Positions 8,235-14,260 of a DNA stretch of 52,440 nucleotides are shown in pieces. The translations under genes were made by a program, and so were the position numbers. The notes under the pieces are model-generated. The model was not told where the DNA came from. It did no database searches and saw nothing but the letters and a program-made list of their open reading frames with translations. The stretch spans positions 1-52,440 of the forward strand of contig JAGBSL010000008.1 in the NCBI GenBank assembly GCA_017631875.1. The letters are read 5' to 3'. The first letter of the stretch is position 1; each line of letters starts with the position of its first letter. This DNA comes from Bacteroidales bacterium. GTDB lineage: Bacteria; Bacteroidota; Bacteroidia; Bacteroidales; UBA932.

Positions 8235-8257
8235 GATAATAATTCTTGCTAGATCGG

Positions 8258-8527
8258 CTACTTCTTGTAGTGCCCGAAAGCAGATAGAACTAGAACTTCA
8301 ATAACTTCATCATAGATACGATACACAAGTCTGTGCTCATGCGTTATACGACGCGAATATACATTCCCGTCGTAACCCTTAAGCGGCTCAACCTGACCGG
8401 TACCAGTCCTGGGATGCTCCTGGATTTCTTCCAGAAGCTTTGACAGTTTCTTTACTGCCTGAGGTGCTTTCTTGCTCAGTTCCTTAAGGTCCTTCTTTGC
8501 GTCGTTAGAAAATACTATTCTATACAT
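8258..8527 (-). CDS. Txe/YoeB-family mRNA interferase toxin
   Basis: The protein has 89 residues from the ATG at 8527 (MYRIVFSNDAKKDLKELSKK). An in-frame ATG four codons upstream (8539) would overlap the antitoxin stop by 11 bases and cannot be excluded. The RelE-fold features of YoeB are present: HPRTGTGQVEPLKGYDGNVYSRRI, the HEHRLVYRI strand, and the C-terminal LVLSAFGHYKK, whose His-Tyr pair is the conserved YoeB tail. YoeB toxins cleave mRNA at the ribosome and are neutralised by YefM. The gene follows its antitoxin directly in a two-gene operon within the mobile element, where such pairs commonly favour element retention. Confidence 0.88.
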   Translation of the reverse strand: MYRIVFSNDAKKDLKELSKKAPQAVKKLSKLLEEIQEHPRTGTGQVEPLKGYDGNVYSRRITHEHRLVYRIYDEVIEVLVLSAFGHYKK

Positions 8528-8528
8528 T

Positions 8529-8801
8529 TCAGTCTTCATTAATCATTCGACTAAGGAAGCCATCCACACTCTCCCCTTCCTCCATTCTATGAACCTTACC
8601 CTGTTCATACTCCTCAATTCCGCGTCTGATTTTAGCCTCCAAAGTGCTCTGATCAATGAGCGTATCACTTTCTCTCACTGGCACAAGCCTATAGCTGCCG
8701 TGACTCCTGGACGTAATCACGACATCATTTGTAAGGGCTAAGTCGAAGTATTTACGCTGGTTAGCCCTGAATTCTCTACTGCTTACTACAACCATTTTCA
8801 T
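8529..8801 (-). CDS. YefM/Phd-type antitoxin
   Basis: The protein has 90 residues from the ATG at 8801 (MKMVVVSSREFRANQRKYFD); an ATG two codons later is possible. A longer frame to 8858 runs through the promoter and is rejected. The N-terminal Phd/YefM DNA-binding fold is recognisable in SSREFRANQRKYFDLAL and the DVVITSRSHGSYRLVPV strand region. The C-terminal part (EEYEQGKVHRMEEGESVDGFL) is charged, as expected for the toxin-wrapping tail. It precedes and neutralises the YoeB-type toxin and should autoregulate at the palindrome upstream. Confidence 0.85.
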   Translation of the reverse strand: MKMVVVSSREFRANQRKYFDLALTNDVVITSRSHGSYRLVPVRESDTLIDQSTLEAKIRRGIEEYEQGKVHRMEEGESVDGFLSRMINED

Positions 8802-8815
8802 TCTATTTAGTTTTG

Positions 8816-8854
8816 CAAATATATCATTTTTCAAATAAAGTACCAAATTGGTAC
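8816..8854 (-). promoter_or_regulatory. Promoter and operator of the antitoxin-toxin operon
   Basis: The minus strand reads TTTG (8847 to 8844), 20 bases, then TATATTTG (8823 to 8816), a complete Bacteroidota promoter. Overlapping the -33 box is a perfect palindrome with 7-base arms, GTACCAA (8840-8846) and TTGGTAC (8848-8854), a natural site for the antitoxin to repress its own transcription. Confidence 0.65.
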
Positions 8855-8892
8855 ACATTTATTATATTTCTGTTTAGCGTCTAGCTAAATAA

Positions 8893-8932
8893 TTTGCAAC
8901 TTTAAATATTGTTCGTATATTTGCGAACAATA
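8893..8932 (+). promoter_or_regulatory. arsR promoter with ArsR operator wrapped around the -7 box
   Basis: TTTG at 8893-8896 is followed after 19 bases by TATATTTG (8916-8923), an exact TAnnTTTG. The -7 box is flanked on both sides by a perfect inverted repeat, TATTGTTCG (8907-8915) and CGAACAATA (8924-8932). A dimer bound there would cover the -7 element completely. The ATG follows at 8944. Confidence 0.75.
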
Positions 8933-8943
8933 AGACGTTTTAT

Positions 8944-9279
8944 ATGGCAAACAAGAAGTACGACAGCGATCAGGAACTGCTCGCAAAATACGCCAAGGCA
9001 ATGGGGCATCCAGCCAGAATAGCGATCCTTGACTTTCTTGCAACACAGGACAGCTGCTATTTTGGAGATATACACGAGGAACTACCTATTTCCAAAGCAA
9101 CAGTGTCACAGCACCTCTCCGCCCTCAAGGAAGCAGGACTTATACAAGGAAGTATCGAGGCTCCAAAAGTAAAATATTGTATCAACAAGGAGCAATGGGA
9201 GTTTGCCAGAATGCTTTTTGCAAAAGAATTCTCAAAACTGAATCCTGACAAAGAATGCACTTGCAAAACCTCTAAATAA
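8944..9279 (+). CDS. arsR: ArsR-family metalloid-responsive repressor
   Basis: This 111-residue winged-helix repressor has its HTH in ISKATVSQHLSALKEAGLI (about residues 49-67), preceded by the GHPARIAILDFL helix typical of ArsR/SmtB proteins. Cysteines are C38 (DSCYF), C79 (KYC), and a C-terminal C105-x-C107 pair (KECTCK). C38 together with the CTC tail is a plausible As(III) site, arranged differently from the classical CxCxxC on the recognition helix. It starts 12 bases after its own palindromic operator and is followed at once by an intrinsic terminator, so it forms its own short transcript. It likely also controls the downstream cargo promoter, which has a similar operator. Confidence 0.88.
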   Translation: MANKKYDSDQELLAKYAKAMGHPARIAILDFLATQDSCYFGDIHEELPISKATVSQHLSALKEAGLIQGSIEAPKVKYCINKEQWEFARMLFAKEFSKLNPDKECTCKTSK

Positions 9280-9282
9280 CAG

Positions 9283-9307
9283 AATGCTGCGCGTCAGCAT
9301 TTTTTTA
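9283..9307 (+). terminator. Intrinsic terminator after arsR
   Basis: AATGCTG (9283-9289) pairs perfectly with CAGCATT (9295-9301) around a 5-base loop, and a T-run follows. It lies just after the arsR stop codon and separates arsR from the downstream operon. Confidence 0.85.
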
Positions 9308-9314
9308 CAAATAC

Positions 9315-9338
9315 ATTGTTCGTTGTTTTGCGAACTAC
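9315..9338 (+). promoter_or_regulatory. Second ArsR operator/promoter, controlling the cargo operon
   Basis: ATTGTTCG (9315-9322), an 8-base spacer TTGTTTTG (9323-9330), then CGAACTAC (9331-9338). This repeats the layout of the arsR operator: the left arm is identical, the right-arm core CGAAC is identical, and the spacer has the same length and again resembles a -7 box (one mismatch to TAnnTTTG). The next gene starts 25 bases downstream. Confidence 0.65.
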
Positions 9339-9362
9339 AAATAAAATTTTAATACATATAGT

Positions 9363-9782
9363 ATGAAAACAAAACTACTTTTACTCATCATCTGTATTTC
9401 TACATTGTCATGCACATGGACGAAATCCAAAAAAGAAAACACATCACAGATCAAAAACGGCGTTGAAGTCCTCTACTTCCACGCAAAACAGCGCTGTGCC
9501 ACTTGTATGGCCATCGAGAATAATACCAAGGCACTGCTTGATGAATCATTCTCAAAGGAAATCAATGACAGTCTCATCGTATTCCGTTCTCTGGAAATTA
9601 CTGAGAATCCTGAAATCGCACGGAAACATCAGGTCTCATTCTCATCCTTAATCATCGTAGATATTGAGAACGGCAAAGAGGCTCCTGTCAACCTTACAGA
9701 CTACGCTTTTTCTAAGGCGAGAACATCTCCTGATACATTCAAGGATGAACTCAGGGCCACAATCCTGAAAATGCTCGAATAA
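9363..9782 (+). CDS. ArsF-like thioredoxin-fold lipoprotein with CATC motif
   Basis: This 139-residue protein has a lipoprotein signal peptide (MKTKLLLLIICISTLSC, lipid-anchored Cys17), so it is exported and membrane-anchored. The mature part holds a thioredoxin-like region with a C45-A-T-C48 redox motif in KQRCATCMAIE, followed by the strand SSLIIVDIENGK. It resembles the ArsF family of the ArsEFG systems described in Shewanella, where ArsE/ArsF reduce aromatic nitro-arsenicals. It is the first gene of the five-gene cargo operon behind the second ArsR operator, one base from the next gene. Family membership is inferred from motif and gene context; the reaction is not shown by sequence. Confidence 0.65.
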   Translation: MKTKLLLLIICISTLSCTWTKSKKENTSQIKNGVEVLYFHAKQRCATCMAIENNTKALLDESFSKEINDSLIVFRSLEITENPEIARKHQVSFSSLIIVDIENGKEAPVNLTDYAFSKARTSPDTFKDELRATILKMLE

Positions 9783-9783
9783 A

Positions 9784-10491
9784 ATGGAATGGCTCAACAA
9801 TCTGCTGGACAGTTCAACGATCCCGGCATTTACAGCCCTTATTCTCGGACTACTTACAGCCCTCTCTCCCTGCCCACTTGCCACCAACATTGCGGCAATC
9901 GGGTACATCAGCAAGGACATCACTGATCGAAGAAACATCTTCATCAAAGGACTGCTCTATACACTTGGAAGGACATTGGTTTACACTGTGCTCGGCATAG
10001 TCCTCATAACCATTCTCAGAAACGGAGCCAGCATCTTCTCCATCCAGGACTTCATCGCACGCTATGGTGAGATACTCCTCGGACCGGCACTGCTGCTCAT
10101 AGGTCTGTTCATGCTGCTGGGAGGAAAGATGAACCTGCCATCAATAGGCATAGGACGGAACCGCGAAGGACTTGCAGCCAAAGGAGGACTTGGTGCCCTG
10201 CTGCTCGGGATGCTGTTTGCAATGGCATTCTGTCCCACAAGTGGAGTACTTTACTTCGGGATGCTCATACCTATGTCGGCAACCTCCCCCGAAGGTTATC
10301 TCTATCCCATCTTGTTCGCAATAGCCACTGCCCTGCCGGTAATCATCGTCGCTTGGGTACTCGCTTTCAGCGCAAGTAAGATCTCGGAAACATACGGCAA
10401 GATGAAGACCATTCAGAAATGGCTCAACATCATAGTAGGAATCCTGTTCACATGCATAGGAATATATTACACAATCATTTTAATCAGTTAG
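9784..10491 (+). CDS. ArsG-like/CcdA-type transmembrane thiol transporter
   Basis: This 235-residue protein has about six membrane segments and the DsbD-beta/CcdA fold. Each half carries a cysteine next to a proline: C30 in ALSPCPLATN and C150 in AMAFCPTSG, the pseudo-symmetric pair that shuttles electrons across the membrane in CcdA/DsbD. Proteins of this type beside ArsF-like thioredoxins are named ArsG, considered efflux permeases for aminobenzyl-arsenicals. The placement between an exported CxxC lipoprotein and a cytosolic CxxC protein fits electron transfer equally well, and sequence does not decide between the two roles. It starts one base after the upstream stop codon. Confidence 0.7.
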   Translation: MEWLNNLLDSSTIPAFTALILGLLTALSPCPLATNIAAIGYISKDITDRRNIFIKGLLYTLGRTLVYTVLGIVLITILRNGASIFSIQDFIARYGEILLGPALLLIGLFMLLGGKMNLPSIGIGRNREGLAAKGGLGALLLGMLFAMAFCPTSGVLYFGMLIPMSATSPEGYLYPILFAIATALPVIIVAWVLAFSASKISETYGKMKTIQKWLNIIVGILFTCIGIYYTIILIS

Positions 10492-10493
10492 TT

Positions 10494-10727
10494 ATGGAAA
10501 TCAAAGTATTAGGCCCAGGCTGCGCCAGATGCAAGACAGCCTATTCAGTGGTAGAAAAGGTAATCAAGGACAACAATGTAAACGCCACACTCTCGAAGGT
10601 CGATGACATCATGGAGATGATGCAGTACAATATAATGAGCACTCCGGCAATAGTCGTTGACGGAGTCGTACGAATCAAAGGCAAGGTGCCTACAGAGGCA
10701 GAAGTAAAGGAGGTACTCGGACTATGA
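10494..10727 (+). CDS. Small cytosolic thioredoxin-like protein (CARC motif)
   Basis: This 77-residue protein starts at the ATG at 10494, two bases after the preceding stop. A longer frame overlapping the previous gene is rejected. It has the minimal thioredoxin/glutaredoxin-like fold of the MTH895 type: MEIKVLGPGCARCKTA with the redox pair C10/C13, the cis-proline region STPAIVVDG, and a C-terminal helix TEAEVKEVLGL. No signal peptide is present, so it acts in the cytosol. In the operon it sits between the ArsG-like membrane protein and the permease, and it may be the cytosolic electron donor to the former or to ArsC. Its end overlaps the permease start by four bases (ATGA). Confidence 0.8.
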   Translation: MEIKVLGPGCARCKTAYSVVEKVIKDNNVNATLSKVDDIMEMMQYNIMSTPAIVVDGVVRIKGKVPTEAEVKEVLGL

Positions 10728-11692
10728 TCCAAAGATTTGCAGACTGGCTCGTCTATGGCATATTCGGTCTGGACGCAGCCACACCTCTGGGAACAGCAGT
10801 GAACTTCTTCTTCTATGACACAATCAAGATAGTCATACTGCTGTTCTTCATCAGTCTCATAATGGGCATAATCAATGCCTATTTCCCGATAGAGAGACTC
10901 AGGAAGTTCCTCTCCACACACAAACTATACGGACTGGATTACTTCCTTGCAGCCCTGTTCGGAGGAATAACACCATTCTGTTCATGCTCGTCAGTTCCTC
11001 TTTTCATCGGATTCGTAAAGGGAGGCATACCGCTAGGAGTAACATTTGCCTTTCTCATAGCATCTCCTCTGGTCAGTGAAGTGGCGGTGGCAATGTTCCT
11101 GGGTACATTCGGCCTTAAAGCCACTCTCATCTACATCATCAGCGGAACCCTGTTGGGAATGCTCGGAGGCTTCATACTCGGCAAGATGAATCTGGAAAGA
11201 TACCTCAGCGACTGGGTAAAGGCAGCACAGCAACAGTCTGATATCCAGAGCGCAAACTGGGAAATGGAAAAGACCCCGTTCTTCAAGAGGCTCCCAGCCA
11301 TAGCAAAGGACTCATTCGGCATAGTCAAAGGAGTATTCATCTACATCCTCATAGGTATCGGAATCGGCGCAGCAATGCACGGCTTTGTGCCGGAGGGCTT
11401 CTTTGAGAACATCCTCTCAGCAGACAAATGGTGGGGAGTTCCGGCAGCAGTCATCCTTGCCGTACCTATGTACGCCAACGCAGCAGGTATCGTCCCCATA
11501 GTGGAAGTCTTCGTAGCCAAAGGCATTCCGCTCGGCACGGCCATAGCATTCATGATGGCAGTAATCGGCCTCTCGGTTCCTGAAGCAACAATGCTCAAAA
11601 AAGTAATGACTTGGAAGCTCGTAGGAATATTCTTTGGAGTCGTCACAATATTCATCATCCTCTCAGGATACATATTCAACTGGATACTATGA
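10724..11692 (+). CDS. ArsP-like organoarsenical/metal efflux permease (DUF318/UPF0718 family)
   Basis: This 322-residue permease has about eight membrane segments. The family signature GGITPFCSCSSVPLFIGFV (about residues 80-98, with C86 and C88) is followed by the matching half-repeat VPMYANAAGIVPIVEVFVAKG near residues 250-270. Members include ArsP, which exports trivalent organoarsenicals such as methylarsenite, and other metal efflux permeases. The arsenic context (arsR upstream, arsC downstream) favours ArsP. Both ends overlap the neighbouring genes by four bases (ATGA), so it is translationally coupled within the operon. Substrate is inferred from context only. Confidence 0.75.
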   Translation: MIQRFADWLVYGIFGLDAATPLGTAVNFFFYDTIKIVILLFFISLIMGIINAYFPIERLRKFLSTHKLYGLDYFLAALFGGITPFCSCSSVPLFIGFVKGGIPLGVTFAFLIASPLVSEVAVAMFLGTFGLKATLIYIISGTLLGMLGGFILGKMNLERYLSDWVKAAQQQSDIQSANWEMEKTPFFKRLPAIAKDSFGIVKGVFIYILIGIGIGAAMHGFVPEGFFENILSADKWWGVPAAVILAVPMYANAAGIVPIVEVFVAKGIPLGTAIAFMMAVIGLSVPEATMLKKVMTWKLVGIFFGVVTIFIILSGYIFNWIL

Positions 11693-12093
11693 GAATACTG
11701 ATACTTTGCACCGGCAACAGCTGCCGAAGCCAGATGGCCCACGGAATCCTCCAGTCACTCCATCACGACTGGGATGTCCACTCAGCCGGAACAAGACCTG
11801 CCTTACAGGTCAATCCAAGAGCCATACACGTGATGGCCGAAATCGGGATAGACATCTCAGACCATACTCCTAAACCAGTAGAAGACTACCTCGGCCAGGA
11901 ATGGGACTATGTAATAACAGTATGCGGCGGGGCAAACGAAACCTGCCCCGCCTTCCTCGGCAAAGTCCGCAACAGACTTCACATAGGCTTCGAAGATCCC
12001 TCAGAAACAATTGGAGATGAGCAGACTATAATGGATGACTTCCGCAGAATACGAGATCAGATCAAAACCCAACTTCCCGATGCGATAACATAA
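11689..12093 (+). CDS. arsC: Arsenate reductase, thioredoxin-coupled low-molecular-weight phosphatase type
   Basis: This 134-residue protein starts at the ATG at 11689, overlapping the permease stop by four bases. It has the phosphatase loop C7-TGNSC-R13 (CX5R) and the DP loop FEDPSE (D103). The two further cysteines needed for thioredoxin-coupled arsenate reduction, C79 and C86, lie in VITVCGGANETCPAF with the same seven-residue spacing as in the S. aureus plasmid enzyme (C82/C89). The enzyme reduces As(V) to As(III), passing a disulfide along C7-C86-C79 to thioredoxin. It is the last gene of the cargo operon. As(III) export would have to rely on the permease here or a chromosomal pump, as no ArsB/Acr3 is present. 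Confidence 0.9.
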   Translation: MRILILCTGNSCRSQMAHGILQSLHHDWDVHSAGTRPALQVNPRAIHVMAEIGIDISDHTPKPVEDYLGQEWDYVITVCGGANETCPAFLGKVRNRLHIGFEDPSETIGDEQTIMDDFRRIRDQIKTQLPDAIT

Positions 12094-12136
12094 AATAGTA
12101 AGCGCAAATATACTCTGATTTATAAGAGAGAGAAAA

Positions 12137-12180
12137 GCCTGGCACATATTCATAGTGTCAGGCATCATTCATATTATTTT
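12137..12180 (+). terminator. Probable terminator of the ars cargo operon
   Basis: GCCTGGCAC (12137-12145) pairs with GTGTCAGGC (12155-12163) with one G-U pair, followed by an AT-rich stretch ending TTTT at 12180. It is the only hairpin behind arsC, but its T-tract is interrupted. Confidence 0.5.
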
Positions 12181-12333
12181 ATCTGTAACTATTTTGTGGT
12201 TAAAGGCTATATAGATTTAGAACCGGTATAAACAGAAATTGCTTTAGAATACAAAAGAAATAGGAACATTTAATAGATATGTTATCACACTATTTATCTA
12301 GCCTTTAGCGTATTATGCTATATGCTATTGAAT
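12181..12333. other. Non-coding subterminal region of the RIT element, right side
   Basis: No gene is seen in this AT-rich stretch. It holds an inward-facing copy of the end motif, ATAGGAACAT at 12260-12269, mirroring the inward copy at 4764-4773 on the left side. Confidence 0.4.
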
Positions 12334-12366
12334 AAGTTCCTATTTAAGTCAAGTTCCCATAATAAT
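12334..12366 (-). repeat. Right inverted repeat of the RIT element
   Basis: This is the reverse complement of 4630-4662 with 30 of 33 identities. It contains the end motif twice at a 17-base step: AAGTTCCTAT (12334-12343) and AAGTTCCCAT (12351-12360). This is the same number, spacing and orientation relative to the end as on the left side. Confidence 0.75.
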
Positions 12367-12428
12367 ATGCATTGTGTAACAAGATTGAAAGGGTAGAAGT
12401 AGAAGGCAGAGTTTCACTTTAACTTTGA

Positions 12429-13064
12429 TTATAAGCTGTGCATGTAGGCCTTTGTCTTCTTCCAGTTGCCGAACTTGAGGTCTGACTCCTTCATCATAAG
12501 GTTGATGTTTCCGCAGTCGTAAAGGCGGATTCCAAGGTCCTCGTCGTCGTCGATCTGCAGCAGGTTAAGCATTTCCGGATACTCATTCCTTACATCCTCG
12601 AAGAACGGCACTCCGAGGAGCTTGTGGCCCTGTGCATCTTCAGCGCATTCAGCAAATTCTATCTCAAGTTCAGGCTCAGTCAGAGGCTGATCCTCATCGT
12701 CCACAAGGATGCATGACCTGAATGTCTCGAAGTTGATGGCCTTAGCATACTTCACTACGAAATGTCCTTTTGGCCATTCTCCCAATCCATTATGTGACGG
12801 ACTCTCATATCCGAGCCATTCGTCCATAGCTGCAAAAAAGTACAACATTCCTTCGTGTGGAAGCTTTCCTTCAGGATCGAACGGAATAAGGTCCTCGCAG
12901 TTGATCTGGCAGACGAATGTCAATGGATAGTCATAGGTCTCCCCTTCCTCTTCAACCTTCATTGTCGGATATTCCATATTCTCCGGCATATCTGGGTCTC
13001 CCCACCATTTGCTGGCGCAGAAGAGTATGCGCTCAGACTTTTTAGCTTTAATGCTGATGGCCAT
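12429..13064 (-). CDS. DUF1963 (YwqG-like) protein
   Basis: This 211-residue soluble protein has no signal peptide and the features of the YwqG/DUF1963 family: an early SKWWGDPDMPENMEYP segment, LTFVCQINCEDLIPFDP, GMLYFFAAM, and a C-terminal glycine/aspartate-rich portion. It is strongly acidic. The family's function is unknown. It is the last gene of a four-gene minus-strand run headed by pyruvate kinase, 13 bases after the preceding stop. Its 3' end lies about 60 bases from the right end of the RIT element, which has inserted downstream without touching the coding sequence. Confidence 0.8.
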   Translation of the reverse strand: MAISIKAKKSERILFCASKWWGDPDMPENMEYPTMKVEEEGETYDYPLTFVCQINCEDLIPFDPEGKLPHEGMLYFFAAMDEWLGYESPSHNGLGEWPKGHFVVKYAKAINFETFRSCILVDDEDQPLTEPELEIEFAECAEDAQGHKLLGVPFFEDVRNEYPEMLNLLQIDDDEDLGIRLYDCGNINLMMKESDLKFGNWKKTKAYMHSL

Positions 13065-13077
13065 AATTAGTTGTATT

Positions 13078-13692
13078 TTAAAATGTTACAGCCATTCCGA
13101 CGGATGCTGAAACAACTATTGCATTGTTTCTGTTTATCCATCGTTGGCTAATTATCTCATGTTCGAAATATATATCAGGATGGGTATATGTACAGCGTAA
13201 TGCTGCGTTGAAATCAAGTTTGGTATCTCTGCTGAGCGATATCCTGTAGCCTCCTCCGATCTTCATCGCTACTATTTCCTGTGGATGTTTCTTTATGCTT
13301 ATTCCGGTGCCGGCATCAGCAAATGTGAACCATCTGTCCCCGTTCATATCCTTTTTGAAAAAACGTGTCGCTCTAAACGATACCGGAATGGCATTATGAA
13401 TATCGGATATTCCTGTTAATCCGGCATATACCGCCAGATTCCAATTATCCGTCACATTGTATCCCACATGAAGCATTCCTTCTCCATTGCCTACGTACCC
13501 CGGTGAAGTTCCTTTGGAATTGTATCTGTATCCTTCCGGCGAGAAATAGTTATAATGGTAGGCAGAGAATCCTGATGCCACATAGCTCCACTCTACGCCA
13601 TACGTAATGCGCGGAAAGTCGTCCTCCGTCTGCGCTCCGGCAGATGACAGGAAGACAAAAAGCATAGTACATATGACTGCAAGTCTCTTCAT
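13078..13692 (-). CDS. Putative outer-membrane beta-barrel protein, function unknown
   Basis: This 204-residue protein has a clear signal peptide (MKRLAVICTMLFVFLSSAGA, cleavage before QTEDD). The mature part alternates hydrophobic and polar residues in strand-like segments (ITYGVEWSYV, LAVYAGLTG, AMKIGGGYRISL, LDFNAALRC) and ends in aromatic Phe (VSASVGMAVTF), the typical BAM-recognised C-terminus of an outer-membrane barrel. No specific family is recognised. Its ATG directly abuts the stop of the preceding, similarly built gene, so the two probably form a pair expressed together behind pyruvate kinase. Confidence 0.6.
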   Translation of the reverse strand: MKRLAVICTMLFVFLSSAGAQTEDDFPRITYGVEWSYVASGFSAYHYNYFSPEGYRYNSKGTSPGYVGNGEGMLHVGYNVTDNWNLAVYAGLTGISDIHNAIPVSFRATRFFKKDMNGDRWFTFADAGTGISIKKHPQEIVAMKIGGGYRISLSRDTKLDFNAALRCTYTHPDIYFEHEIISQRWINRNNAIVVSASVGMAVTF

Positions 13693-14244
13693 CTAGAATC
13701 TGTAGCTTATTGTCAGTTCTGGCATAAGTGTCTGTAGAAGTCCATATCTGTAGTAACGCATCATCAGAGTCTCATCCTTCATGTACAGATGCATTCCAAG
13801 GACGGGGGCGACTGCTGCCGTTATATTTATATTCCTGTCATATTCGATTCTGACGCCTGCACGTCCTTTGAGTCCGAAAAAGCTGCCGTATCTGATCTGC
13901 TCTTTCCTCTTCACTCGGAAATCCTTGCAATATCCGGCAGCAGCCCCGGCACCGGCGAAGAAGCTGATCATGTTTCCGTTTCTGGATGTCGTGCTGCCGA
14001 GAATATCGTTCCAGGTGAATGACACGCTTCCTCCTGGGATCCTGGCTCTGCCGATAAATGTTTCCGTCATTTCAAGCTGGGCTCCAACATGTACAAAGGC
14101 AGTTTCCCTTACCTGGTAGTCATATGTCAGTCCGATCCCAGAGAAGGACCATGATGTGCCGATGGAGTGTTCCTGAGCGAATGCATCGTTCAGAAATCCC
14201 GTGGTCAATGTCATGACCAGCAGTATTTTGGTGAATAGTTCCAT
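13693..14244 (-). CDS. Putative small outer-membrane beta-barrel protein, function unknown
   Basis: This 183-residue protein has a signal peptide (cleavage likely after NDAFA, before QEHSIG) and strand-like segments throughout (GIGLTYDYQV, FVHVGAQLEM, GRAGVRIEYD). It ends in LTISYRF, a typical outer-membrane barrel C-terminus with terminal Phe. It lies 16 bases after pyruvate kinase and abuts the next barrel candidate with no gap. No family is recognised, and the link to pyruvate kinase appears to be only co-transcription. Confidence 0.55.
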   Translation of the reverse strand: MELFTKILLVMTLTTGFLNDAFAQEHSIGTSWSFSGIGLTYDYQVRETAFVHVGAQLEMTETFIGRARIPGGSVSFTWNDILGSTTSRNGNMISFFAGAGAAAGYCKDFRVKRKEQIRYGSFFGLKGRAGVRIEYDRNINITAAVAPVLGMHLYMKDETLMMRYYRYGLLQTLMPELTISYRF

Positions 14245-14260
14245 CGGCTGCTCAAGGCCT

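Larger units (their letters stand above)
4630..12366. mobile_element. RIT (recombinase-in-trio) element carrying a toxin-antitoxin pair and an arsenic-resistance cargo
   Basis: About 7.7 kb is bounded by imperfect 33-bp inverted repeats. In order it contains three tandem overlapping tyrosine recombinases on the minus strand, a YefM/YoeB-type pair on the minus strand, and on the plus strand arsR, an ArsF-like protein, an ArsG-like protein, a small thiol protein, an ArsP-like permease and arsC. The three-recombinase layout is the defining feature of RIT elements. The recombinase genes look clearly more AT-rich than the ars genes, suggesting different origins for the two modules. It sits in an intergenic region between the rRNA methyltransferase promoter and the 3' end of the DUF1963 gene, disrupting neither. 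The exact crossover base is not visible; it is probably within 4626-4635 and 12361-12370. Confidence 0.8.

Noticed and set aside
8539..8539. Upstream ATG of the toxin gene at 8539.
   Set aside because: Possible, but the family N-terminus fits the ATG at 8527 better and avoids an 11-base overlap with the antitoxin; left as an alternative.
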